A stretch of 64,000 nucleotides of DNA from contig JBMNOP010000010.1 in the NCBI GenBank assembly GCA_050943135.1, positions 41,657-105,656 of the forward strand, in the 5' to 3' direction. This DNA comes from RUG695 sp050943135. GTDB lineage: Bacteria; Planctomycetota; Planctomycetia; Pirellulales; Thermoguttaceae. The translations under genes and the position numbers were made by a program. A model generated the notes under the pieces. The model had not been told where the DNA came from and did not search any database. It saw only the letters and a list, made by a program, of their open reading frames with translations. How positions within the stretch are numbered: position 1 is the stretch's first letter; each line of letters opens with the position of its first letter. Shown here piece by piece: positions 17,107 to 26,635 of this stretch.

Positions 17107-19041
17107 TTACGAAGCGGAATTTTCGTACTTGATTGCTTCGGCGAAATCTTTTCCGAGTGCGACTGCGGTCGTTTGCTCCTTAATCTGTGAGGCCAGAGGA
17201 TAGGTGGGACTCTCGGTCGGGATCATGTAAGAAGTTTGCGACGGAAAAGCGAACAAAACGCCCAGTTTTTCCGCCAGGCGAACGATATCGAGGATCAGAG
17301 ACTGGCGTGCCCGCAATTCGTCGTGTATGTCGGATACCATAAAGAAGCAGGTTATCTGGATGTTGATCGACGACGATCCGAAATCGTCGACGCTTACGCG
17401 GATGTCATCGCGTCGGGCATCGGGGTGAAGCTCGATCAGACGGCGAACCCCGGCACTGAACGCTTCGAAAAGCGGCGCCGGCGTGTTATACTGAAGTCCG
17501 AGCGTCGTTTTGAACCGGCGTGACTGACGCCGCCCCATGTTGTCGACGACATCGGTGGCCAGCTGAGCGTTCGGGATTACCACGCGCGAGTCGTAGAAGG
17601 TCTTGATCGAGGTCGAACGAAGACCGATCCGTTCGACAACCCCCTCGGTACTCCCGACGATGATATAGTCGCCGACGGTGAATGGATGGTCAAGAATGAT
17701 CGTCAAACTCCCAAAGAAGTTGGCGATTGTCTGCTGGGCGGCCAGGGCGACCGCCAAACCGCCGATCCCCATCCCGGAGAGGATCCCGATTGCCGAGATA
17801 CCGAAAGCCTGAATGATGGTGATAACGGCCGAACAGATGACCAGGAATTTTAAAACACCCGACGAAAGGTCGACCAGGACGCTTTTGACGCGGTTGACCG
17901 CGGTATTGAGGTAGTTCTGAAGCCAGAGTTTGAAGATGTCGACGACCCGCAAAAGCATCAGTGTCAGCATGACGACGCAAAGCGGATGCAGGATGATATA
18001 GGCCGCTGACAGCAACTTCGGGTTGGTCGAGGTGCAGAGGAGCCCGGCATACCAAGTCCACGCCATTGCGATATACGCCAGCGGCCGAAGGGCGGATTGG
18101 ATTCTCTTGGAGTACTCGTGTTGGCTCCGACCGAACTTCGTGAAGAGGCGGATCGTCCAGAAAACGCCCCACGGGGTGATCTTCAGCGCCAGGATCCCCA
18201 GCGCAAAGAAGATGCCGAGAAGGGCCCACTGCAGAACCAAGATTCCGGCGAATCGTTTATAAAAAAAATCGGGGAGTTGACCCAGAAACGTGTTGTTGAA
18301 GAAGACGGGCTTTTTATCTTTGATTTCTTGGTAGAACGAGGGAATGTCGGAAACCGTCGACGGGCTGAATTTCCACGTGCCGTCTTCGCCCCGTCTCAGA
18401 CTGATTGCCCTGTATTGGCGGTCGGGCCAGAGGTAACATTCGTTGTCGCTAAAGGTTTCCGGGATGTCATCGACAACGAAATTGTCGAGCCGAACCAAGA
18501 TGGCGGCCAGTCGGTAGGCGTACAACTGACGGTTCGATTTGTTCAATTCCGGCATGTGCGAGAAATCCATCGTTCGGACCGCGTCGTCATAACGGCTCCT
18601 GCCGCAGGCTTTCAAGAAAAAACGAACCGTCTGTCGCGGACCGGAAAGTTGTTTCATGACGACGATCTCGTGCACGTCGATCTCTTTTTCCGCGCTTTCG
18701 GCCGGTGCGGGAGCCGGGGGCGCGACATCGGCCGCCTCTTCGCTTGGCGCGACGGTTGGCTCTTTGGGGGGGGCCGGTGTTTCCCGCGTGGCCAAGACCT
18801 TATTCGGAACGAATTCCTTTTTCGGCTTCATGTCGTCCGGAATGTCCGAGCCGTCGGTGGCGATCTGTTCGGTACCGACAGCCGCCTGATCGTCGGAGAC
18901 TTTTTCTTTGACGGTTTTCTCGGCCGCCATGTTTTCGTCGGCGGCCCGAACCACCCACGAAATCGTAAACAGAGCAAGAACGGAGATCAACAAAAAGAAA
19001 AGATATGGTCTGAAACCTTGTTGCTTTGTCGGCCGAGTCAT
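17107..19041 (-). CDS. Mechanosensitive ion channel, MscS family
   Basis: 644 residues from the ATG at 19041, which has GGAG eight bases upstream. An upstream in-frame ATG at 19206 lacks one. The N-terminal helix is followed by a long Pro/Ala/Glu-rich periplasmic-type linker (about 35-120) and a domain of roughly 150 residues that could be sensory. Several membrane spans follow, then the MscS pore and beta domain: GIGGLAVALAAQQTIANF, LDHPFTVGDYI, and VVIPNAQLATDVVDN. MscS channels open on membrane tension to release solutes in osmotic downshock. The N-terminal extension is longer than in E. coli MscS (286 residues) and places it with the larger MscK-like or YbdG-like forms. Confidence 0.88.
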   Translation of the reverse strand: MTRPTKQQGFRPYLFFLLISVLALFTISWVVRAADENMAAEKTVKEKVSDDQAAVGTEQIATDGSDIPDDMKPKKEFVPNKVLATRETPAPPKEPTVAPSEEAADVAPPAPAPAESAEKEIDVHEIVVMKQLSGPRQTVRFFLKACGRSRYDDAVRTMDFSHMPELNKSNRQLYAYRLAAILVRLDNFVVDDIPETFSDNECYLWPDRQYRAISLRRGEDGTWKFSPSTVSDIPSFYQEIKDKKPVFFNNTFLGQLPDFFYKRFAGILVLQWALLGIFFALGILALKITPWGVFWTIRLFTKFGRSQHEYSKRIQSALRPLAYIAMAWTWYAGLLCTSTNPKLLSAAYIILHPLCVVMLTLMLLRVVDIFKLWLQNYLNTAVNRVKSVLVDLSSGVLKFLVICSAVITIIQAFGISAIGILSGMGIGGLAVALAAQQTIANFFGSLTIILDHPFTVGDYIIVGSTEGVVERIGLRSTSIKTFYDSRVVIPNAQLATDVVDNMGRRQSRRFKTTLGLQYNTPAPLFEAFSAGVRRLIELHPDARRDDIRVSVDDFGSSSINIQITCFFMVSDIHDELRARQSLILDIVRLAEKLGVLFAFPSQTSYMIPTESPTYPLASQIKEQTTAVALGKDFAEAIKYENSAS

Positions 19042-19360
19042 CGTTTTTGCTCCATAAGACGAAATGACTTTTACCGTTCTCCGATAGGTGAAATGGCGCG
19101 TTGGTGCGGCCTCCTGCCGCATACCGATTCCGGGAGAACGGAGGAATCTCGGGGCATTATAGAGGTCGGGGGGGAAATCGACAACTCCAAATTTTCCCGA
19201 GTTCACCGAAAGCAGATGTGGGGAAGTGGAGGGAAGCCGAAGAAAGAATTTCGAAAAAGAAAAAGAGCCCGGACCGCGGTCGGAGCTCTTTTTGCGACTT
19301 CGTTGACATGGAGGGGTTTTATGATTCGTCCCACGGCGGGCGGCACGCGGGGACGCGAGC

Positions 19361-20182
19361 CTATCTGCCTTTCCGTGCGTGTTCGTTCGTAAAGTCGTCG
19401 AAGAATTTCATGCCGACTTCGAGTTTGTCGACCAGCGGGAACTCCACTCCCAGATCGTAGAGCTTTCGCATCATGTTGGGGTCGTCCGTACCGAAATAGT
19501 TAATCTTTACCCCGGCGGCCTTGAGCTTGGCGATTCCCTCGGCGGTCGGCAGATCACCCGACAGTTGAATAAACTCGCAGCCCCGGGCGATTGTGTCGTC
19601 GATGTAGGCGTCGCTTCCCCCCTGCCGGTGCATGTTGCAGATTTTGACCTGCGGATATTTTGCTTTTACCGCGTCGGCGATCGCATGGTCCCCGGCGATA
19701 AACGCCTGATCGACCCGGTCGTCGGCAACAATCTTCTCGGCAACCGCCTGAGCCAGTTCGACGGTAATCTCGGGGGGGACACCCCCCAGGTGGATGTTCA
19801 GCAGAATGTTGCGCGGCATCACCGCCAACGCCTCGTCGAGGGTCGGGATTTGTGTTCCGGCAAAGCGAGGGGATTTCCACGACCCGAAATCGAGGGCGCG
19901 AACCTCGTCGAAGGTCAGGTCGAGGATAGGCCCGCGTCCGTTGCTCGTACGGTCGACCGTCCAGTCGTGCAACAGAACCATTTTGCGGTCTTTGGTGAAC
20001 CGGACGTCGAACTCGATCATCTGGGCTTTCATCGCGACCGCCGCCTGAAGTGCGGGAATCGTGTTTTCGGGGAACTCCGACATCCATCCCCGGTGCGAGC
20101 ATATGCCGAATTGCGGAAGCGGTTCGCCGCCCTGCACGGCGGAAACGGCAAGGCCGAGGAATAATATGAGTGCAAGGATCAT
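19361..20182 (-). CDS. Glycerophosphodiester phosphodiesterase, secreted
   Basis: 273 residues with an N-terminal signal peptide ending near VQG-GE. The GDPD active site is visible: HRG at 30-32, EN at 39-40, EFD at 57-59 and the catalytic HD at 72-73. The family cleaves glycerophosphodiesters to glycerol 3-phosphate and an alcohol, which recovers headgroups from phospholipid breakdown. The signal peptide places it in the periplasm or outside. It starts four bases after the nitroreductase stop, so the two are probably co-transcribed. Confidence 0.9.
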   Translation of the reverse strand: MILALILFLGLAVSAVQGGEPLPQFGICSHRGWMSEFPENTIPALQAAVAMKAQMIEFDVRFTKDRKMVLLHDWTVDRTSNGRGPILDLTFDEVRALDFGSWKSPRFAGTQIPTLDEALAVMPRNILLNIHLGGVPPEITVELAQAVAEKIVADDRVDQAFIAGDHAIADAVKAKYPQVKICNMHRQGGSDAYIDDTIARGCEFIQLSGDLPTAEGIAKLKAAGVKINYFGTDDPNMMRKLYDLGVEFPLVDKLEVGMKFFDDFTNEHARKGR

Positions 20183-20185
20183 TTT

Positions 20186-20713
20186 CTATTTTCCCGTCCG
20201 GACAATGTAGTCGGCTTTACGCGGTTGGGCGCTCGGCAGGGGAACGGCAGGGTATCCGAGGGCACAATGGCCGATCCCGATATGATTTTCCGAGATGTCC
20301 CACTTGTTCATCAGAGCTTTTCCTTCCGGGCCGGAAAAGACTTCGCGGGCACGGTGGATCCAACAGGAACCCAATCCAATCGAATAGGCGGCCAGGAGCA
20401 TGTTCCCGATCACGAGTGACCCATCTTCGATATAGGTGTTCCGAGTCTTGTCGGCAAAGACAACGACGATCGTCGGCGCACCGTAGAAGGGGTCGCTGTC
20501 GATGCCCATCACTTGGGCGTTGAGGCGCGAGAGGAGGTCACGGGTTTCTTTGTCTTGCACGACAACCATTTTCGGCGACTGCTTGTTCATGCCGGTGGCT
20601 GCGTATGTTCCCGCTTCGAGGACCGTGTCGAGTTCCTCGTCGGTGATTTGGTCCGGTTTGTAGGCGCGTATGCTGCGTCGGAGTTTCATCGCTTCCAAAA
20701 CTTCGTTCGTCAT
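20186..20713 (-). CDS. Nitroreductase family protein
   Basis: 175 residues. The N-terminal RRSIRAYKPDQIT is the FMN-binding entry of the nitroreductase fold, and the later GLGSCWIHRAREVF and IGIGHCALGYP are typical of short nitroreductase-like proteins. These are FMN-dependent NAD(P)H oxidoreductases in the cytoplasm. The physiological substrate is not known from sequence. It is the first gene of a two-gene unit with the glycerophosphodiesterase. Confidence 0.9.
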   Translation of the reverse strand: MTNEVLEAMKLRRSIRAYKPDQITDEELDTVLEAGTYAATGMNKQSPKMVVVQDKETRDLLSRLNAQVMGIDSDPFYGAPTIVVVFADKTRNTYIEDGSLVIGNMLLAAYSIGLGSCWIHRAREVFSGPEGKALMNKWDISENHIGIGHCALGYPAVPLPSAQPRKADYIVRTGK

Positions 20714-21009
20714 TGCTCGGTTCCTCCTCTTGTTCCTTGGTCTCTCTTTTCGGGTTCCTTTGATCTCTTGGACTCATGCCGCCCGGGCGCGGCCGTCTGC
20801 CGCGGGGCGAAAATAATTGTCCGATCCTCTGCCTTAATGGTAACTTGAAGCGACCGGCCGTTCAAGAGGGGCCGGAGGCCGGGCGGAAAAAGCGGTGGTG
20901 CCAAAGGGCGAAAAATCGTGGAAATGCGCGGAATATCGTCACGAAAAAAGCAAAACCGTGTTGCGCGTTTTGCCCCCGCCTCGGACCGCTTCCCCCGGTG
21001 GGGATTCCC

Positions 21010-21037
21010 TTGCCGAAAAGGAAATATTGTTTATAAT
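21010..21037 (+). promoter_or_regulatory. gap promoter
   Basis: TTGCCG (21010-21015), 16-nt spacer and TATAAT (21032-21037). This implies a leader of about 165 nt before the gap start, long enough for regulation. I recognised no named riboswitch in it. Confidence 0.6.
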
Positions 21038-21207
21038 GGGTTCGCTTTGGGCCGTAGCCGCGGGGTTCTCTTCAAGGTACTCCGTATAAAGGGGGGTAGG
21101 CGGGGTCGGAGCCGCGATTTGCGGAATTTCATTTCGTTTCCGTTCGATCCCTCATGTCGAGGGGGTTTCGGGCGCAAACCGGTCAAAATAATCAAGGAGT
21201 TTTAACA

Positions 21208-22230
21208 GTGGCTATTAATGTTGGCATCAACGGTTTCGGTCGTATCGGTCGTCTCGTTTTTCGTCGCATGATGGAGACCCCCGAAAAATTTAACGTCGTC
21301 GGGATTAACGACCTCTCGAATCCGAAAGATCTCGCGATCCTTCTGAAGTACGACAGCACTCACGGCCGTTTCAAGGGCGGTGAAGTCTCCTGCGACGATG
21401 CGAACCTCATCGTCAACGGGAAGAAAATCCCGATCACTGCGGAAAAGAATCCTGCCGACATTCCGTGGGCCAAGCTCGGCGCCGATGTCGTTCTCGAAAG
21501 TACCGGCCGCTTTACCAGCCGCGCCAGCGGCGATGCCGCCGGGTATGACAGCCACCTCAAGGCCGGTGCCCGCAAGGTCCTCCTTTCCGCTCCGGCTAAA
21601 GATGACATCGATCTGACCTGCGTTCTCGGTGTCAACGATGCCGAGCTGAAATCGGAACACAAATGTGTTTCAAACGCTTCCTGCACGACCAACTGCCTTG
21701 CCCCGATCGTGAAAGTTCTTGTCGATGAATTCGGCATCGACAAGGGCCTCATGACCACGGTCCACTCTTACACGAACGACCAGGTCGTTCTCGATATCCC
21801 CTACAAAAACATCTACCGCGGCCGCGCCGCCGCCCTGAACATCATCCCGACCACCACCGGCGCCGCCAAAGCCGTCGGTATGGTCATCCCCGCGGTCAAA
21901 GGCAAGCTGACCGGTATTTCGCTGCGCGTTCCCACCCCGACCGGTTCGATCGTCGACCTGACCTGCAATACAAGCAAGCCGGTTACCAAAGACGCTGTCA
22001 ATGCCGCGATGAAACGCGCCGCCGAAGGCCCCATGAAGGGGATTCTCGACTACAACGAAGACCCGCTCGTCCTCTCCGACGTCAAGGGTGATCCGCACAG
22101 TTCGATCTTCGTTCCGGAATGGACCGACGTGATCGGCGATAACCTTGTCAAGGTGCTGAGCTGGTACGACAACGAGTGGGGTTACAGCTGCCGTTCGGTC
22201 GATCTCATCGAAAAGATGGCCAATCTGTAA
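21208..22230 (+). CDS. gap: Glyceraldehyde-3-phosphate dehydrogenase
   Basis: 340 residues from the GTG at 21208, supported by AAGGAG eight bases upstream. An open frame from 21154 only adds unconserved residues. The NAD-binding start INGFGRIGR and the catalytic SNASCTTNC (Cys159) are both present, as is the downstream HSYTNDQ with the catalytic His. It oxidises glyceraldehyde 3-phosphate to 1,3-bisphosphoglycerate in glycolysis. Length and motifs match the class I bacterial enzyme. A long hairpin follows at 22322-22376. Confidence 0.97.
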   Translation: MAINVGINGFGRIGRLVFRRMMETPEKFNVVGINDLSNPKDLAILLKYDSTHGRFKGGEVSCDDANLIVNGKKIPITAEKNPADIPWAKLGADVVLESTGRFTSRASGDAAGYDSHLKAGARKVLLSAPAKDDIDLTCVLGVNDAELKSEHKCVSNASCTTNCLAPIVKVLVDEFGIDKGLMTTVHSYTNDQVVLDIPYKNIYRGRAAALNIIPTTTGAAKAVGMVIPAVKGKLTGISLRVPTPTGSIVDLTCNTSKPVTKDAVNAAMKRAAEGPMKGILDYNEDPLVLSDVKGDPHSSIFVPEWTDVIGDNLVKVLSWYDNEWGYSCRSVDLIEKMANL

Positions 22231-22321
22231 TTCATGAAGTCATCCGGATTCTTCCCCCGAAGTTTCTTTATCTCATTTCCGGGATAACCGATACACACAA
22301 GAAGTTTTGGGGGAGCGGTGA

Positions 22322-22376
22322 CCGAAATAAAATCCCGTGCGAAGAGGAAACTCTTTCGCACGGGATTTTATTTCGG
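22322..22376. terminator. Long convergent terminator after gap
   Basis: About 25 bases on each side pair almost perfectly around a GAAA-type loop, with GATTTTATTT on the plus-strand exit and a matching run on the minus strand. It separates gap from the convergent PP-loop gene. Confidence 0.85.
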
Positions 22377-22443
22377 AGTTCGATTTTTCCGACGATTTTT
22401 CCCGAGTGGTTCCAAAGTCCGTGCCGGCAGCCGGAAGACCGTG

Positions 22444-23469
22444 TTACTCTGCGATCAGACGGAACCTGTCGGCATGTTCATTCGAAAAGATGGGAAGGAT
22501 TTCGGGATTTCCCGGTTCACGGAAAAGGTTTGCCGTGGCCGGACCGCCGATCTTGGCGACCTTGTCGGCGTTGGAAAACCGCAGAAGCAGACCTCCTGCC
22601 GTTGCGAGATCTTCGTCGGTAAACGGCCCGGCCTCGGGCGAGGCGATGATCAGCACGCTCGGCCCCATAAAGTTTTCGGGGATCAAAAGAAACGAGGGAC
22701 TCCGATCTTCCCGGTGGAAGTGGGCGACGATCTGTTTTCCTTCGGCCTCTCGGCGCGAAACGACCGCTTTCAGGCGCAGATCGTGCCGCAAATGCCGACC
22801 GTAATGGAGCGCCTGTACGTCCCAGAGGGAAGGGGTCGGATTCCGTTTCAGCAGATCACGTACCCGCGGGGCGAACGACTTTTCGGAAAGGAGGCACCCG
22901 GTCGAGGGTTGCGGAACCGGATGAATGCCGAAGACGCTTTTTGCGCGGTGAATCAGTCGCCCGCGCCCGCGTCCGGTATACGAATAGAGCTTTTTGCGGT
23001 CGACCAGCCCCGAGACTTCCATTTCGGTCGGGGCGAGATTCTTGGCGGTTAGGGGGCGGAGCAACTTCCCGCTGAGCCCCGACATACGTTCTATCAGGTT
23101 CAATTGATGGACCTTCTGACTGTTCGGCCGTTGCCCGGCAACCTCGCCGGTGGCGACAAAGTCGGCGCCCCGTTCTCGCATCAGATCGGCGGCCGCCCGA
23201 ACCATCATGATCCGGCAGTCGATACACGGGTTGACCGCTTTGCCGTACCCCCAACGGGGATTGGCCAGCATCGTAAGATAGTCGGCCCCCAGGTCACGGG
23301 TTACCATTTCGATCCCGAACTTTTCGGCCCAGGCGGCGGCCGTCGGCGAAGCCGCCTGGAACGGGGTGGTGATATGAAGGCCGATCACCTCGATTTCCTG
23401 CGCTTGCAGGATACGGACAGTCAGAAGCGAGTCGAGCCCGCCGGAAAAAAGAACAATGGCTTTTGTCAT
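22444..23469 (-). CDS. PP-loop ATPase, ThiI/MnmA-like tRNA thiolation family
   Basis: 341 residues. The PP-loop SGGLDS is at 9-14 and the CxxC pair NPCIDCRI at about 82-85 resembles the catalytic cysteine region of tRNA thiolating enzymes. A second Cys lies in STGCLLSEKS. The layout, PP-loop domain followed by a NFACT-like or unknown C-terminal region, is seen in proteins often labelled tRNA 2-thiouridylase-like. Adenylation followed by sulfur transfer is likely, but whether the target is tRNA uridine or another molecule is unproven. It follows rnc by 42 bases on the same strand and may be co-transcribed. Confidence 0.75.
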   Translation of the reverse strand: MTKAIVLFSGGLDSLLTVRILQAQEIEVIGLHITTPFQAASPTAAAWAEKFGIEMVTRDLGADYLTMLANPRWGYGKAVNPCIDCRIMMVRAAADLMRERGADFVATGEVAGQRPNSQKVHQLNLIERMSGLSGKLLRPLTAKNLAPTEMEVSGLVDRKKLYSYTGRGRGRLIHRAKSVFGIHPVPQPSTGCLLSEKSFAPRVRDLLKRNPTPSLWDVQALHYGRHLRHDLRLKAVVSRREAEGKQIVAHFHREDRSPSFLLIPENFMGPSVLIIASPEAGPFTDEDLATAGGLLLRFSNADKVAKIGGPATANLFREPGNPEILPIFSNEHADRFRLIAE

Positions 23470-23511
23470 ACTCGGAGTTTTCGTTTCGGGGACGCCGAAA
23501 TTCCGTTTCCG

Positions 23512-24225
23512 CTACTCGCCGTCGGGCCAGGGGGGCGACCCTCCCCCAAGCTCGGCGACCGCGTTTTCGGCGGCTTTCTGTTCGGCGGCTTTTTTGGTGT
23601 TCCCCCAGGCGGCCTGAAAGTATCGGTCCCCGATCTGCACCTGTACTTTAAAGCATTTGTGGTGTTCCGGACCCTGTTCATCGAGCATGTGATAGATCGG
23701 TTTGGGGGATTCCGGAAAATATTGCGAGAGGATCTGCAGTTCCGACTTGTGATCGTCGCTTCCGATCGACGCGCTCGCGGCGGTAAAGTCGTCGTGAAAG
23801 ACCCCTTCGACGAACCGTTTGGCCGGTTCGTATCCACCGTCGAGATAGATGGCAGCAATGACCGACTCGATCGCATTGGCCAAAATCGATTCGGGAATCG
23901 TATTGAACCCTTTGCCGAGAAAAAGAAACCCGGGAAACCCGAGCATGTGGGCGATTCCGGCGCAGGTGTGGCGGCTGACCACGTTCCCTTTGATGATCGA
24001 AAGAGGGCCTTCCCGCAGGTCGGGGAACGAGCGATAGAGTTCTTCGGTGATGATCAGGCCGAGAACCGCGTCGCCGAGAAACTCCATCCGTTCGTTCGAG
24101 TCGGCCGGGGTCGCCGCGCACGAGGTGTGAGTCAGTGCGACCTCGAGCAGTTTCGGATTACTGAACCTGTACCCGATCGCGGCCTGACACTCCCGCAGTT
24201 TTTCGTTACGTGTTAACTCGGTCAT
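23512..24225 (-). CDS. rnc: Ribonuclease III
   Basis: 237 residues, the usual length. The RNase III signature NERMEFLGDAVLG is at 44-56 with the acidic residues Glu48 and Asp52. The second acidic cluster is in ANAIESVIAAIYLDGG. A double-stranded RNA-binding domain fills the C-terminus, from LSQYFPES onward with the KKAAEQKAAENA helix. It cleaves double-stranded RNA in rRNA and mRNA processing. It heads a possible unit with the PP-loop gene. The kinase gene ends 94 bases before it. Confidence 0.95.
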   Translation of the reverse strand: MTELTRNEKLRECQAAIGYRFSNPKLLEVALTHTSCAATPADSNERMEFLGDAVLGLIITEELYRSFPDLREGPLSIIKGNVVSRHTCAGIAHMLGFPGFLFLGKGFNTIPESILANAIESVIAAIYLDGGYEPAKRFVEGVFHDDFTAASASIGSDDHKSELQILSQYFPESPKPIYHMLDEQGPEHHKCFKVQVQIGDRYFQAAWGNTKKAAEQKAAENAVAELGGGSPPWPDGE

Positions 24226-24319
24226 CCGCCCATTTTAACCGTTTTTTCCTTTTTAAAAAGGGCGTAAAGAGGAGCCGGGGCCGGACCGTCGGCGAGCCGA
24301 GGGGAACCAAAACAACCCG

Positions 24320-25774
24320 TTACCGGAAAAGAAGGATGGCATAAAGGGCTAAAAGCAAACCCACGATTGCCCAGAGAATCGGCACGAGAACGCGATAGAT
24401 TCGATCGGAACCCGAGTCCGGATCAGCTTCCTGATTTCTTTCCGGTGCCGAGTCCGGGTCGGGGAGAATCACCGGCGGAATCGTCGGCTCGGGCAATTCC
24501 CCGTATCCCGAGATTGCCTCGAATGATTGCGAGGCCTCGCGGTCGAGCGCATCGAGGATGGCGCTGTCCGACGCGGTTTTGGCTCGTACGGAGGTCGGGT
24601 CGTATTCCGGTTTCGCGAGGCTGGGAGAGAGCATCCCTTTCAGGAGCGATTTGAGTTCGGTCTTTCCCCCCAGAACAAAGGGCTTGAGACGCTTATAGAT
24701 CTCTTCGGCGGTCGCGGGACGGTTGCCGGGGTCTTTATCCATCATCGCCGAGATCAGCCGGGCGAGATCCCACGGTAGTTCGGGGCAGTACATTTTCGGA
24801 TCGGGCACCTCGGCCGCCAGGTGCGCGTGGAGTTTCTGATGTGCCGTGCCGGAAGGGAAAGGAACAAAACCGGCCACCAGGAAGAAGAAGGTACAACCCA
24901 AGGAATAGATATCCCACAAAACGTTGGGTGCCCCGGGTGCGAGGATCTGGTCGGGGGGAAGGTAGTCGCTTGTTCCCGCCACACGCATCTCGGCCGGGTT
25001 TTCGGTCCGAAATTCGTCGGGGTCCGGGCCGAGGAGCGGCCGGAACTTTTCGGCATTCATCGGAACCGCCAAACCCAGGTCGCCGAGTTTAACCTCACCG
25101 GTTCGGTTAAAGAGAATATTCCCCGGCTTGATATCGCGGTGAATGAACCCGTGCTGATGCAGGTGGAAAAGCCCTTTGGCGGTTTCGCTGATAATGAACG
25201 AGGCGACCCGGCTCGAAAGGCGCTGGTTTTTGGTGACAAGTTGGTAGGCCGATTTGCCGTCCATATACTCGTAGACGGCATAGAAAACCTTGCCGTCTTC
25301 CCCCGCGTCACGGAGTTGGACAAGGTTTGGATGGACGAAAAGACGATTGATTTCGTTTTCGCGCCGAAACCGTTCGATCGCGAGCGGTCCGTGCTTTTCG
25401 GACCGGATGAGCGTTTTCACGGCGGAATCGTACGGACGACGACCGTTCGATTCCACCGCGTCGAAATTCGAGGGGTCGTTGTCGGTCCGTGCCAAAAAGA
25501 CGTAGCCGTACCCCCCCGAACCGAGCGAGTCGATCACACGGTACCGCCCGAGCCGAAATCGGCTGTGTCCCCGTTTGAGTTGTGAGATCTGCCATCGGTT
25601 CAGCAGGTTATTGTTTTCGAGGAGCGCCAAAAATTCGTTGTCAAGTTTTTCCGGTGCGAGTTCTCCGAGTCCGACAAGTTTCTCTTGGAACTCTTTGAGC
25701 GCACTGACCAGGCTCCCCTCCGGAATGAGACGGCTTTTTCGGATTTTTTCGTAAATGGGAGGGGGAAATGTCAT
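24320..25774 (-). CDS. Membrane-anchored Ser/Thr protein kinase
   Basis: 484 residues. The N-terminal 75 residues form a helical segment (LLNRWQISQLKRG then FRLGRYRV) that I know as common in planctomycete kinases. The kinase domain has the Gly loop GSGGYGYVF (86-94), Lys120 in DSAVK, the catalytic HRDIKPGN (212-219) and DLG (232-234) in place of DFG, a common bacterial variant. A single C-terminal membrane span (VLVPILWAIVGLLLALYAILL) means the kinase domain faces the cytoplasm; no extracellular sensor domain follows. Its ATG overlaps the RluA stop by four bases (ATGA), so the two are translationally coupled. Confidence 0.92.
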   Translation of the reverse strand: MTFPPPIYEKIRKSRLIPEGSLVSALKEFQEKLVGLGELAPEKLDNEFLALLENNNLLNRWQISQLKRGHSRFRLGRYRVIDSLGSGGYGYVFLARTDNDPSNFDAVESNGRRPYDSAVKTLIRSEKHGPLAIERFRRENEINRLFVHPNLVQLRDAGEDGKVFYAVYEYMDGKSAYQLVTKNQRLSSRVASFIISETAKGLFHLHQHGFIHRDIKPGNILFNRTGEVKLGDLGLAVPMNAEKFRPLLGPDPDEFRTENPAEMRVAGTSDYLPPDQILAPGAPNVLWDIYSLGCTFFFLVAGFVPFPSGTAHQKLHAHLAAEVPDPKMYCPELPWDLARLISAMMDKDPGNRPATAEEIYKRLKPFVLGGKTELKSLLKGMLSPSLAKPEYDPTSVRAKTASDSAILDALDREASQSFEAISGYGELPEPTIPPVILPDPDSAPERNQEADPDSGSDRIYRVLVPILWAIVGLLLALYAILLFR

Positions 25775-26451
25775 TGAACGCCAAGATCCTTCCAGAATTT
25801 CGGCGGTTCGGCCGTAAAGGTGAGTCTTTCTTGAGAGATCGGATGGTCGAGGGTCAGACTTTGCGCGTGGAGTGCTATCCCGGCGGCGAGTACGGTCCGG
25901 CTCCCGTATTTACGGTCCCCCTTGATCGGATACCCCAGATGGGAGAGTTGCAGGCGGATCTGATGTTTGCGCCCCGTCTCGAGCCGAACCTCGACGAGCG
26001 AACCTTTCGGCGTAAACGAAAGACGCCGGAAGTGCAGGACCGCTTCCCGCGCCGCGCCGCCTTGACGGTTTTTTTCGGTCGGGTCGCGCGTGATGTAACA
26101 CTTTCGGTGGCGTTCGTCCTCTTTGATCAGGTCGCGGCAGGTTCCCTCGGGGGGGATACAGCCGTCGACCGCCGCCAGGTAGATCTTTTCGACCGTATGG
26201 GCGCGGAACTGCTCGTTGAGACGATCGGCCGCCTTCGAGGTACGTGCGAAAACGACCACGCCCGAAACAGGAACATCGAGTCGGCTGACCACCCCCAGGT
26301 AGACGTTTCCCGGCTTATGGTACTTCGCGGCGATATAGGCCTTGGCACGGGTCAGGAGGGTTTCTTCCCCTTTGGGAAGCCCCATCGTGGCAATCTGAAT
26401 CGGCTTGTTGAGCACAAGCAGGTGATTGTCTTCGTAGAGGACGTTAAGCAT
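25771..26451 (-). CDS. RluA-family RNA pseudouridine synthase
   Basis: 226 residues from the ATG at 26451, chosen because the protein then begins LYEDNHLLVLNKP, the usual family start. No clear ribosome binding site is visible, and a longer frame reaches 26736. The catalytic Asp is in the SRLDVPVSG motif (usually HRLD). The downstream TGRKHQIRLQLSHLGYPIKGD is a family hallmark. It isomerises uridine to pseudouridine in rRNA or tRNA; the target site is not predictable. The sequence lacks the N-terminal S4 domain of RluC and RluD. It overlaps the kinase by ATGA. Confidence 0.9.
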   Translation of the reverse strand: MLNVLYEDNHLLVLNKPIQIATMGLPKGEETLLTRAKAYIAAKYHKPGNVYLGVVSRLDVPVSGVVVFARTSKAADRLNEQFRAHTVEKIYLAAVDGCIPPEGTCRDLIKEDERHRKCYITRDPTEKNRQGGAAREAVLHFRRLSFTPKGSLVEVRLETGRKHQIRLQLSHLGYPIKGDRKYGSRTVLAAGIALHAQSLTLDHPISQERLTFTAEPPKFWKDLGVQ

Positions 26452-26635
26452 CGGGGGGAAAACGTGAAACGGAAAATCGGGAAATGACGGCACCGACGGG
26501 GCAAACGCGGAAAATTTGCGCACTCGCCCCCTTATCCTGACAGTGAACAGTATACACCATATGTGATTTTTAGTAAAATAGGAGCTTGATACCCGTGGGG
26601 GAGACGGGAAATAAGATTTGGAGAGAGTGTGGTTT

